10,955 bases of DNA, from positions 11,902-22,856 of the forward strand of contig JAJZOK010000119.1 in NCBI GenBank assembly GCA_021811525.1, read 5' to 3'. The notes beneath the pieces were generated by a model. That model made no database searches. It saw nothing but the letters and a program-made list of their open reading frames with translations, and had not been told where the DNA came from. Below, one piece after another: positions 6,213 to 10,955 of the stretch (its first letter is position 1; each line of letters begins with the position of its first letter). A program made the translations under genes and the position numbers. Origin of the DNA: Thermoplasmata archaeon (GTDB taxonomy: Archaea; Thermoplasmatota; Thermoplasmata; Thermoplasmatales; Thermoplasmataceae).

Positions 6213-6247
6213 CTCTGTGACGCTTGGCCATACCTCTCCTCACAGAG
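6213..6247 (-). terminator. Perfect 8-bp inverted repeat after the Taw2-like gene
   Basis: CTCTGTGA at 6213-6220 and TCACAGAG at 6240-6247 are exact reverse complements separated by 19 nt. The repeat starts 3 nt after the TGA stop at 6251 of the minus-strand gene. A T-rich element lies further downstream (T5 at 6194-6198). A terminator or mRNA 3'-end structure is likely. Confidence 0.5.
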
Positions 6248-6250
6248 GCG

Positions 6251-7267
6251 TCATAGCATCCTCAACACAACAAATTTGGCAGAAACGTGCCATAGGTGTG
6301 GGCCATATGACTTCACAATGTTCTGGCCTAGGAAATCCAGAGCGTACCCAAGATGCCGGGCACTTTCCATGATGCGATACCAGTGGGAATTTATTGAATT
6401 TGTGTCGCATAAAAGGTGCATATTGATAACTGTACCCATGTGGCTAATCCTCAATGCTGTTGATAGAAAATTAGGTGAGTCGAAGTGCCCCATTAGGATA
6501 TAATCTGCCTTGATGCCCATTGTTGTAGACCTGCAGTCTCCTGGTAGAAGGGTTATCCTATCTTCCATTTTGTTTTTCCTTACATTATGCATCAGAAAAC
6601 TGAATGATATGGGGTTCAGTTCGCAGGCATATATTTTTGCCAGAGGGGAACCCTTTGCAATCTGAAGTGTGAAGTACCCTATTCCCGCAAACATGTCGAC
6701 CACTGCCATTCCATTGAACTCTCCCCTTGATTCACCAACCCTGGAGTTTACATTTCCCGGGGAAAACATCACCTTAGTTGGATCGAATGTGTAGAGAACT
6801 CCGTTTTCCTCGTGTGTAAGCTCACCCCCCTTCCCCCAAATGAGTGTTGCATCTGGCTCCCTGAGTGGTGACCCGCTTATTCCCCTATCTAGGTATATGG
6901 CACTTGCATGAAATTCTCTGGCTGCCATCAAGAACACCTTTTTTGGAAATCTTGGCAGCCTGCCTTCCTTAATGAAAAGAGAATTTCCCAGCTTGGTGTA
7001 TTTCTCGGGAAACCGATCCTTGATCCCCATTTCGCCAAGTTTTAAATTAATACTTTCAACCGGAGAAATCGGGAGATCACGCTCCTGGAATTCAAGCACC
7101 AGCATTGTTGTGCCTTTTAAGTCAGTCCCTTCCCTGACAGGTATGTAAACATATTCCCCATCATCCCTGATTTTTAGATCTTTCCTTACCAGATCCTTCT
7201 TCAGGAGGTATGAAAGGATTTTGTTTGCACTGCCCTTGGGAACAGACAGGCATTGGCAGAGCACCAT
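6251..7267 (-). CDS. taw2: Trm5/Tyw2-family tRNA-modifying enzyme, probably Taw2 (wyosine pathway)
   Basis: SAM-dependent enzyme acting on position 37 of tRNA-Phe. The 338 residues show the family N-terminal domain (GSANKILSYLLKKDLVRKDLKI), then FSPGN at 168-172, SAM motif I VVDMFAGIGYFTLQIAK (189-205), motif II ELNP (216-219) and GDCRS (243-247). The catalytic-loop position reads DYILMGHF (255-262): MG replaces the N-x-P of Trm5 methyltransferases, and FSPGN replaces FSPR. Both changes are typical of Tyw2/Taw2, which transfers the aminocarboxypropyl group of SAM to 4-demethylwyosine. I therefore favour Taw2 over Trm5; a Trm5-like activity is the alternative. GGAGGT lies 11 nt before the ATG and is part of a five-codon upstream ORF. 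It is divergent from hemC. Confidence 0.82.
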   Translation of the reverse strand: MVLCQCLSVPKGSANKILSYLLKKDLVRKDLKIRDDGEYVYIPVREGTDLKGTTMLVLEFQERDLPISPVESINLKLGEMGIKDRFPEKYTKLGNSLFIKEGRLPRFPKKVFLMAAREFHASAIYLDRGISGSPLREPDATLIWGKGGELTHEENGVLYTFDPTKVMFSPGNVNSRVGESRGEFNGMAVVDMFAGIGYFTLQIAKGSPLAKIYACELNPISFSFLMHNVRKNKMEDRITLLPGDCRSTTMGIKADYILMGHFDSPNFLSTALRISHMGTVINMHLLCDTNSINSHWYRIMESARHLGYALDFLGQNIVKSYGPHLWHVSAKFVVLRML

Positions 7268-7268
7268 G

Positions 7269-7286
7269 TTATTGAAGAACCTCCAT
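7269..7286 (-). other. Five-codon upstream ORF (MEVLQ) containing the Shine-Dalgarno of the Taw2-like gene
   Basis: On the minus strand ATG GAG GTT CTT CAA TAA ends 1 nt before the ATG of the Taw2-like gene. Its second and third codons supply the GGAGGT ribosome site at 7279-7284. It may be chance, since GGAGGT preceded by AT creates the ATG, but the termination-reinitiation geometry is exact. Confidence 0.35.
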
Positions 7287-7295
7287 AGGTTATCC

Positions 7296-7303
7296 TTTTT
7301 ATC
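7296..7303 (+). promoter_or_regulatory. TATA-like promoter for hemC-hemD
   Basis: TTTTTATC is centred about 24-25 nt before the hemC ATG at 7324, with no Shine-Dalgarno between, which suits a leaderless mRNA. The same 56-bp gap must also hold the minus-strand promoter: GCATAAATACC at 7316-7326 (minus) would place that start near 7295 and leave a leader of about 27 nt with GGAGGT. Confidence 0.5.
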
Positions 7304-7323
7304 AATATAGCAATGGGGTATTT

Positions 7324-8223
7324 ATGCCAGCAATCCGCATTGGCACACGGCCAAGCAAATTAGCAATGAAACAGGCCGAAATGGTTTCTTCCCTGCTTGA
7401 GGGACACGGATTTGAAACCGCTATTGTTCCGCTGAGTTCTTCAGGGGATGTGGACAATAAAACACCTTTATATGAATCAAAGGGAACTGGCATTTTTGTT
7501 GAGGAGATAAACAGGGCCGTCCTGGAAAATGAAGTTGACCTGGCAGTACACAGTGCCAAAGATTTGCCTTCGATTCTGCCTGATGGGTTGGATGTGCTTG
7601 CAGTTCTCCAAAGGGAGGACCCATCGGATGTGCTCATATCAAGAGAACCCTTGATGAAACTCCCATCCGGCTCAGTTATCGGGACCTCCAGCATGCGAAG
7701 GATCAGGGAACTTCTCATGGTCAGGGGAGATTTGAAGACAGCCAATATCAGAGGAAACCTGGACACACGGTTAAGAAAGTTGTCAGGTGGAGAGTATGAT
7801 GGAATTATTGTTGCGAAAGCCGGCCTGATTAGGTTGTCACTCGATGTGGAAGCCCATGGGCTTGGAATGGATGATTTTCTGCCTGCCCCTAACCAGGGAA
7901 TAATTGCAGTAGTAGGCAGAATTGGAACCGGAATGGAGGAAGCGGTACAGAAAATAAACCATGATGAGACAATGGAAATATACCGGATTGAAAGGCATAT
8001 CGTGAGATCGTTGAACCTTGGCTGCTCCATGCCTGCGGGCATCCTTTGCACCAAAACTGTTTCAGGTTACAGCGTCAAATGCAGGTTCTATTCAAATTTC
8101 ATCAGGGAATTCAAGGAATTCAAACTAATCTTCTACAATATGGGTGACCTTGATGAACTGATTTCAAGAATAATAGATAAGGTCCCCGCATCCTATGGGT
8201 ATAATTTCAGGAAAAACCATTGA
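7324..8223 (+). CDS. hemC: Porphobilinogen deaminase (hydroxymethylbilane synthase)
   Basis: Joins four porphobilinogen units into the linear tetrapyrrole hydroxymethylbilane in the cytoplasm, an early step to haem, sirohaem and cobamides. The 299 residues match the family's usual 300-320. Key elements are IRIGTRPSKLA at 4-14, HSAKDLP at 76-82 with the catalytic Asp80, GTSSMRR at 120-126, NIRGNLDTRL at 141-150, and the dipyrromethane-cofactor cysteine C234 in LNLGCSMPAG. The usual AxGQGALG stretch is altered to APNQGIIAV, a mild divergence. The ATG at 7324 sits about 25 nt after a TATA-like box. hemD follows immediately, with its likely ATG 1 nt after the hemC stop. Identification is secure. 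Confidence 0.96.
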   Translation: MPAIRIGTRPSKLAMKQAEMVSSLLEGHGFETAIVPLSSSGDVDNKTPLYESKGTGIFVEEINRAVLENEVDLAVHSAKDLPSILPDGLDVLAVLQREDPSDVLISREPLMKLPSGSVIGTSSMRRIRELLMVRGDLKTANIRGNLDTRLRKLSGGEYDGIIVAKAGLIRLSLDVEAHGLGMDDFLPAPNQGIIAVVGRIGTGMEEAVQKINHDETMEIYRIERHIVRSLNLGCSMPAGILCTKTVSGYSVKCRFYSNFIREFKEFKLIFYNMGDLDELISRIIDKVPASYGYNFRKNH

Positions 8224-8224
8224 A

Positions 8225-8956
8225 ATGAAGCAAAAAATAATAACAACCAGGCCAGAGGGGAAACCCGTTGACAACATTGTGGGAGTGTGTTTTGAGATCA
8301 TAAACATCCCTGTAACTAAGATTGTTCCCAAGAGAGAAATTGAAACTGGAAGAATCGAGGAATTTGGCCCAACAGTAGGGGTATTCACCAGCAGCAGAGG
8401 TGCTGAGATTTTTCTTTCCCTTTTTCCTGAGAATCACTTGCCTGGCATGAAAGCAGTTGCAATTGGGGAGAAAACAGCTGAGGTGCTCTCAGACAAATAT
8501 GATGCAGTACTGGTTCCTGAAGAGAAAACTTCTATTGGGGTGAATATCCTTCTCGATGACATTATTACGGAGAAAGATAGGATTGCCCTTTTCTCCAGCG
8601 CGAAATCAAATGGAATTATCTTGAAACATCTGCAGGAAAAAAAATGGCCGCATTTGCTGGTGGAGCTCTATGATGCAGAACCAATAGACATAGAACCTTT
8701 GCTCCGGGAATTTTCAAAGAGCGATTGCTTTGGCATCCTGGTAACCTCGTCAATGGAAGCTGATGCAATTTTCAATGAAAGGAACGGCAAGTGCCTGCCA
8801 GTCCAAGGATTATTCGGAAAACATATTTTTGCCATCGGAAAAACCACTGCTGAGACTCTCCATAGCATTGGGGTCCCGGTCTCATCGCCCATAGGCGCTT
8901 CAAGAATCGAGGGGCTGCTGAAGGATATTGAATTGGAGTATTGCTCACAAAAATAG
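8225..8956 (+). CDS. hemD: Uroporphyrinogen-III synthase
   Basis: Cyclises hydroxymethylbilane with inversion of ring D to give uroporphyrinogen III, using the product of the gene before it. HemD proteins are poorly conserved; support here is the N-terminal IITTRPEGK typical of the family, the two-domain layout (VGVFTSSRGAEIF near residue 50, FGILVTSSMEADAIF near residue 170), the FAIGKTTAETL segment near residue 200, a length of about 243, and the position directly after hemC. I prefer the ATG at 8225 because it places TRPE near the N-terminus. An in-frame ATG at 8195 would add 10 residues and overlap hemC. The TAG stop at 8954-8956 lies within the 3' end of the convergent initiator tRNA gene. 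Confidence 0.88.
   Translation: MKQKIITTRPEGKPVDNIVGVCFEIINIPVTKIVPKREIETGRIEEFGPTVGVFTSSRGAEIFLSLFPENHLPGMKAVAIGEKTAEVLSDKYDAVLVPEEKTSIGVNILLDDIITEKDRIALFSSAKSNGIILKHLQEKKWPHLLVELYDAEPIDIEPLLREFSKSDCFGILVTSSMEADAIFNERNGKCLPVQGLFGKHIFAIGKTTAETLHSIGVPVSSPIGASRIEGLLKDIELEYCSQK
8949..8953 (-). terminator. T5 terminator of the initiator tRNA, inside the last hemD codons
   Basis: Directly after the tRNA discriminator base the minus strand reads TTTTT, a standard oligo-T stop for archaeal RNA polymerase. On the other strand the same bases are the CAA AAA codons that end hemD. Confidence 0.6.
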
Positions 8957-9028
8957 CGGGGAATGGATTTGAACCATTGATCTACGGGTTATGAGCCCGT
9001 CGGGATCTCCTAACTACCCCACCCCGCT
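8954..9028 (-). tRNA. Initiator tRNA-Met (CAT)
   Basis: The minus strand folds into a complete cloverleaf of 75 nt: acceptor AGCGGGG/CCCCGCT, D-arm GGGTAGTTAGGAGATCCC, anticodon stem ACGGG/CCCGT with loop CTCATAA (anticodon CAT at 36-38 of the gene), a 5-nt variable loop AGATC, and T-arm AATGG-TTCAAAT-CCATT, with discriminator A. CCA is not encoded. The initiator identity follows from the A1-U72 pair and the three consecutive G-C pairs at the base of the anticodon stem, both hallmarks of archaeal initiator tRNA. No intron is present. Its last three bases coincide with the hemD stop codon on the opposite strand. Confidence 0.96.
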
Positions 9029-9050
9029 TCGCTCCATTATTGTGCCAGCC

Positions 9051-9062
9051 GATATAATACTT
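9051..9062 (-). promoter_or_regulatory. TATA box for the initiator tRNA gene
   Basis: AAGTATTATATC on the minus strand is centred about 28 nt before tRNA base 1, the expected archaeal spacing. The whole 47-bp gap between dim2 and the tRNA is taken up by this promoter, so the tRNA can be made independently of the operon upstream. Confidence 0.65.
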
Positions 9063-9075
9063 CGCGATAAAGAGA

Positions 9076-9642
9076 TTATCCAAAGGTTTCCTCAATGCGC
9101 TTCAGCCTGAGTTCCCTGGCACTCTTCTCAAGGTATGTGTATACTGTTCTCTGCTTGCTGCCATTTATGAGCATGTTGATTGCTTCCTTTGCATACTCTA
9201 TTGCAACGTAGTCCCCAATTATGGAAACGGTGTCCCCATATATTGTGATATGAGTTGAGGTAAGTTCTTCAACAACCTTCCTGGTCTTCCCTCCAGTTCC
9301 AATCAGCCTTGCCCGGATCTGTTCTATCCTGCGGGAGCTTGGCTTGGCGAAGTCCCTCAGTGATATAACGACCAGCTGGTAGTTCTCCTCATAAAGCAAG
9401 GTGGCATTGAGGGGGCTGAAACCTCGTCCAATGGCCTGAATGACGCTTGCAGTGATATTCGCCTTCAGGGGATCACCCTTTTGAAGGATAGTCACATCAC
9501 CGGTGTCTGATTCAATGGATAGTTTCACTTCACCAATTGCTTCTATCTGTTTCTTGGATTCTCCATCCTTCCCTATTATCACAGCAATTCGTTCCCTTGG
9601 AACTCTTACCTGGAAGAAATGTTCTTCTGATGCCCCTGCCAT
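9076..9642 (-). CDS. Archaeal Dim2/Pno1-like protein with two KH domains
   Basis: RNA-binding ribosome-biogenesis factor related to eukaryotic Pno1/Dim2, which binds near the 3' end of small-subunit rRNA; archaeal homologues are reported to bind aIF2-alpha and that rRNA end. The 188 residues hold two KH domains: the first has the GxxG loop GKDG at 24-27 (VPRERIAVIIGKDGESKKQIE), the second GTGG at 115-118 (ARLIGTGGKTRKVVEELT). Between them is the family hallmark AIGRGFSPLNA (70-80). The C-terminus is basic and helical. GGTGA lies about 7-11 nt before the ATG at 9642. It follows rio1 by 40 nt in the same direction, and precedes the tRNA promoter. Family assignment is firm. Confidence 0.93.
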   Translation of the reverse strand: MAGASEEHFFQVRVPRERIAVIIGKDGESKKQIEAIGEVKLSIESDTGDVTILQKGDPLKANITASVIQAIGRGFSPLNATLLYEENYQLVVISLRDFAKPSSRRIEQIRARLIGTGGKTRKVVEELTSTHITIYGDTVSIIGDYVAIEYAKEAINMLINGSKQRTVYTYLEKSARELRLKRIEETFG

Positions 9643-9682
9643 TATCCCCTCACCTTTCCATTAACAGCCATATCTAATAAAT

Positions 9683-10453
9683 TTATTCAGCGGGAGGCTT
9701 ACCCCTTACCCTTTCTAGCAATTCCTCATAAGTGCATTTGACGCCTTTGGAGGAGAAGAATCTCACTACGTTCCGGATATCACGTTCTAGGAAGTAGTCT
9801 GCCGCGGGATGGTCCCTTGCCACAGCCTGCCCAAGGTCCACAAAGTATGCTTTTCCCCTGTGGTAGAGAAGATTGTATTCACTCATATCCGCGTGTACAA
9901 GTTTCGCCTTTTGGTACATTGTTTCCAGGTTCTCAACGACCTGATCATAAATCACTTTGAAGTCGACCTTGACGTTCTTTATCATTGGGGCCGGGGCAAT
10001 TTTTGTCCCGACGTAGGACATCATAAGAAGGTTCTTGTGAAATGCAATAGGTTGTGGACACGGTATGCCATATTTTTTAAGCAGCTTTAGATTCGTAAAC
10101 TCCTTCTTGGCCCAGATATTCACGATGTTGGAACGGTCGATCCTTTCCCTAGAAAATCGGTAATCGCCCTCAATATACTTCCATATATTGGCAAACCTGA
10201 GCGTCGATAGCTTGTATACCTTGATCACTACGGGCTTTCCCTTGCTGAAGGCCTTGAATACCACAGACTCCTTGCCGGAGGAAATGGGGAAATCGATGTA
10301 ATCAATGGATTTCCTCCCCATCAGTTCATAAAGCGCCTTTAGAGTCCTGCCGTCAAAAACAAGGTCAGCGGTCTTCCTGTCCAGATTGATGTGGTAAAGG
10401 AATTCCCTTGATTTCAGAAGAGATTCCAGTGCTGACAGTTCGTTTTCAGGCAT
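9683..10453 (-). CDS. rio1: Rio1-type atypical serine kinase/ATPase
   Basis: Atypical protein kinase/ATPase that acts in late maturation of the small ribosomal subunit. In 256 residues the RIO core is complete: P-loop-like ISSGKESVVFKA (57-68), ATP-binding Lys78 in VVIKVYK, the insertion with STLRF, a hinge near MMSYVG (144-149), the catalytic loop LVHADMSEYN (185-194, Asp189, Asn194) and the metal-binding Asp206 in FVDLGQAV. There is no N-terminal winged helix, which separates it from Rio2. The start at 10453 is 2 nt after the aIF1A stop and has no Shine-Dalgarno, so it is likely translated by reinitiation. Clustering with aIF1A and a Dim2 protein is a recurring archaeal arrangement. Confidence 0.94.
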   Translation of the reverse strand: MPENELSALESLLKSREFLYHINLDRKTADLVFDGRTLKALYELMGRKSIDYIDFPISSGKESVVFKAFSKGKPVVIKVYKLSTLRFANIWKYIEGDYRFSRERIDRSNIVNIWAKKEFTNLKLLKKYGIPCPQPIAFHKNLLMMSYVGTKIAPAPMIKNVKVDFKVIYDQVVENLETMYQKAKLVHADMSEYNLLYHRGKAYFVDLGQAVARDHPAADYFLERDIRNVVRFFSSKGVKCTYEELLERVRGKPPAE

Positions 10454-10455
10454 AT

Positions 10456-10791
10456 TTACTTGAATATATTGATGACGTCTGGAAGAAGATTGCTTCTGCT
10501 CAAATAGTTGGCCTGAGTCTGCGTATACCTGTAAACCACATCAGCCTTCTCATTCTGGAATGGCCACGGTTTTACAATAACCAGATCGTTCTCCCTGATC
10601 CACATCCTTTTCTTCATTTTGCCAGGTATTCTGCAGCTCCTGGTAAAGCCATCCTCACACATGACATTGAGCCTGGAAGCGCCCGCTAGCTTCTCAACTA
10701 TTCCGAACATTTCCCCCTTCCTCTTATTGGGGAGTATAACCCTAACAGTTTCCACCTGATCAGGGTTCTGAGCACTATTTTCAGGTTCCAT
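10456..10791 (-). CDS. eif1A: Translation initiation factor aIF1A
   Basis: Homologue of eIF1A and bacterial IF1; an OB-fold protein that sits in the A site of the small subunit during start-codon selection. The 111 residues are normal for the family. Diagnostic segments are ETVRVILPNKRKGEMFGIVEKL with the conserved GE.FG.V, LNVMCEDGFTRSCRIPGKMKKRMWIRENDLVIVKPW through the OB fold, and the helical EKADVVYRYTQTQ after it. Residues 1-13 are an acidic, probably disordered tail. It is the first gene of the aIF1A-rio1-dim2 operon. The ATG at 10791 has no Shine-Dalgarno and lies about 33 nt after a TATA-like box, so the leader is only a few nucleotides. Identification is secure. Confidence 0.96.
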   Translation of the reverse strand: MEPENSAQNPDQVETVRVILPNKRKGEMFGIVEKLAGASRLNVMCEDGFTRSCRIPGKMKKRMWIRENDLVIVKPWPFQNEKADVVYRYTQTQANYLSRSNLLPDVINIFK

Positions 10792-10817
10792 ATTAGAATG
10801 GCAGTATCTGAACCATC

Positions 10818-10830
10818 AATATAAATATAG
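10818..10830 (-). promoter_or_regulatory. TATA-like promoter for the aIF1A-rio1-dim2 operon
   Basis: CTATATTTATATT on the minus strand is centred about 33 nt before the aIF1A ATG. With a TATA-to-start distance of about 26 nt the leader would be about 7 nt and holds no Shine-Dalgarno. Confidence 0.6.
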
Positions 10831-10857
10831 CCTAAAATGGGAAATAATTGAAATTTT

Positions 10858-10876
10858 AAAAAAAATAAGAAAAAAA
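10858..10876 (-). terminator. Double oligo-T terminator (T7 and T8) after the right-edge gene
   Basis: On the minus strand T7 (10870-10876) and T8 (10858-10865) follow the stop at 10887 within 30 nt, with no hairpin. Oligo-T stretches of this length are standard intrinsic terminators for archaeal polymerase. They insulate the aIF1A operon promoter from the gene upstream. Confidence 0.7.
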
Positions 10877-10886
10877 GGTATTTGGT

Positions 10887-10955
10887 TTAGGCTTCGCGCT
10901 TAAGCTGATAGGTTGTGATGAGTGCCATCACACCGATAGCAAGGATAAGCGCCCA
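10887..10955 (-). CDS. C-terminal end of a membrane-anchored protein (runs off right edge)
   Basis: Only the last 22 codons are present: a hydrophobic helix WALILAIGVMALITT followed by the basic end YQLKREA and TAA. This looks like a C-terminal transmembrane segment with a cytoplasmic basic tail, as in tail-anchored surface proteins or the last helix of a multispan protein. The family cannot be told from so little. The reading frame is supported by the T7/T8 terminator placed just after its stop. Confidence 0.6.
   Translation of the reverse strand, partial: WALILAIGVMALITTYQLKREA

Noticed and set aside
7302..8054. 250-residue open frame on the minus strand opposite hemC
   Set aside because: It lies wholly antisense to a textbook HemC, is Ser/Pro/Ile-rich with no recognisable domain, and would run through the divergent promoter; it is a by-product of hemC codon use.
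1..10955. CRISPR arrays, toxin-antitoxin pairs, restriction systems, phage or insertion-sequence genes
   Set aside because: No spaced repeats, nuclease or transposase motifs were seen; nearly all sequence is explained by housekeeping genes and short promoters, so no novel defence or mobile system is claimed.

Overview
The window is archaeal, and most likely from the Thermoplasmatales or a close Thermoplasmata relative. The gene set is diagnostic of Archaea: RNA polymerase subunit D with eukaryote-like ribosomal proteins uS13, uS4 and uS11, aIF1A, a Rio1 kinase, a Dim2-like double-KH protein, a Trm5/Tyw2-family tRNA enzyme, DUF357, and an initiator tRNA with an A1-U72 pair and no encoded CCA. 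Several starts have a TATA-like box about 24-30 nt upstream and little or no leader, while genes inside operons have Shine-Dalgarno sites. The placement at order level is an inference from gene content and style, not from a search.

Layout. Positions 1-3661 are one long minus-strand block, read right to left: rps13, rps4, rps11, rpoD, then an inositol-monophosphatase-family phosphatase and an NAD kinase that runs off the left edge. Next comes a small DUF357 gene (3786-4070, minus). A divergent region leads to a two-gene ABC-2 exporter on the plus strand (4178-5738). Two minus-strand genes follow: a small basic protein of unknown function (5825-6139) and a wyosine-pathway Taw2/Trm5-like enzyme (6251-7267). 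A 56-bp divergent promoter separates the latter from the plus-strand pair hemC-hemD (7324-8956), which takes porphobilinogen to uroporphyrinogen III. The initiator tRNA gene (8954-9028, minus) collides with the end of hemD. The right end is a minus-strand operon aIF1A-rio1-dim2 (10791 to 9076) that reads towards the tRNA. The last 69 bases hold the C-terminal end of a membrane-anchored protein.

How it fits together. Two blocks serve translation. The alpha-operon block makes small-subunit proteins and a polymerase subunit. The right-hand block combines small-subunit maturation (Rio1, Dim2) with initiation (aIF1A, initiator tRNA). The phosphatase/NAD kinase pair overlaps by ATGA and has the same order as the domains of the fused NADP phosphatase/NAD kinase known from Methanocaldococcus. 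No defence system, transposon, CRISPR array or phage gene is visible. The points most worth checking are the hemD/tRNA overlap, a recurring set of perfect inverted repeats directly after stop codons, a five-codon upstream ORF before the Taw2-like gene, and the unidentified 104-residue protein. No intergenic stretch exceeds 130 bases.
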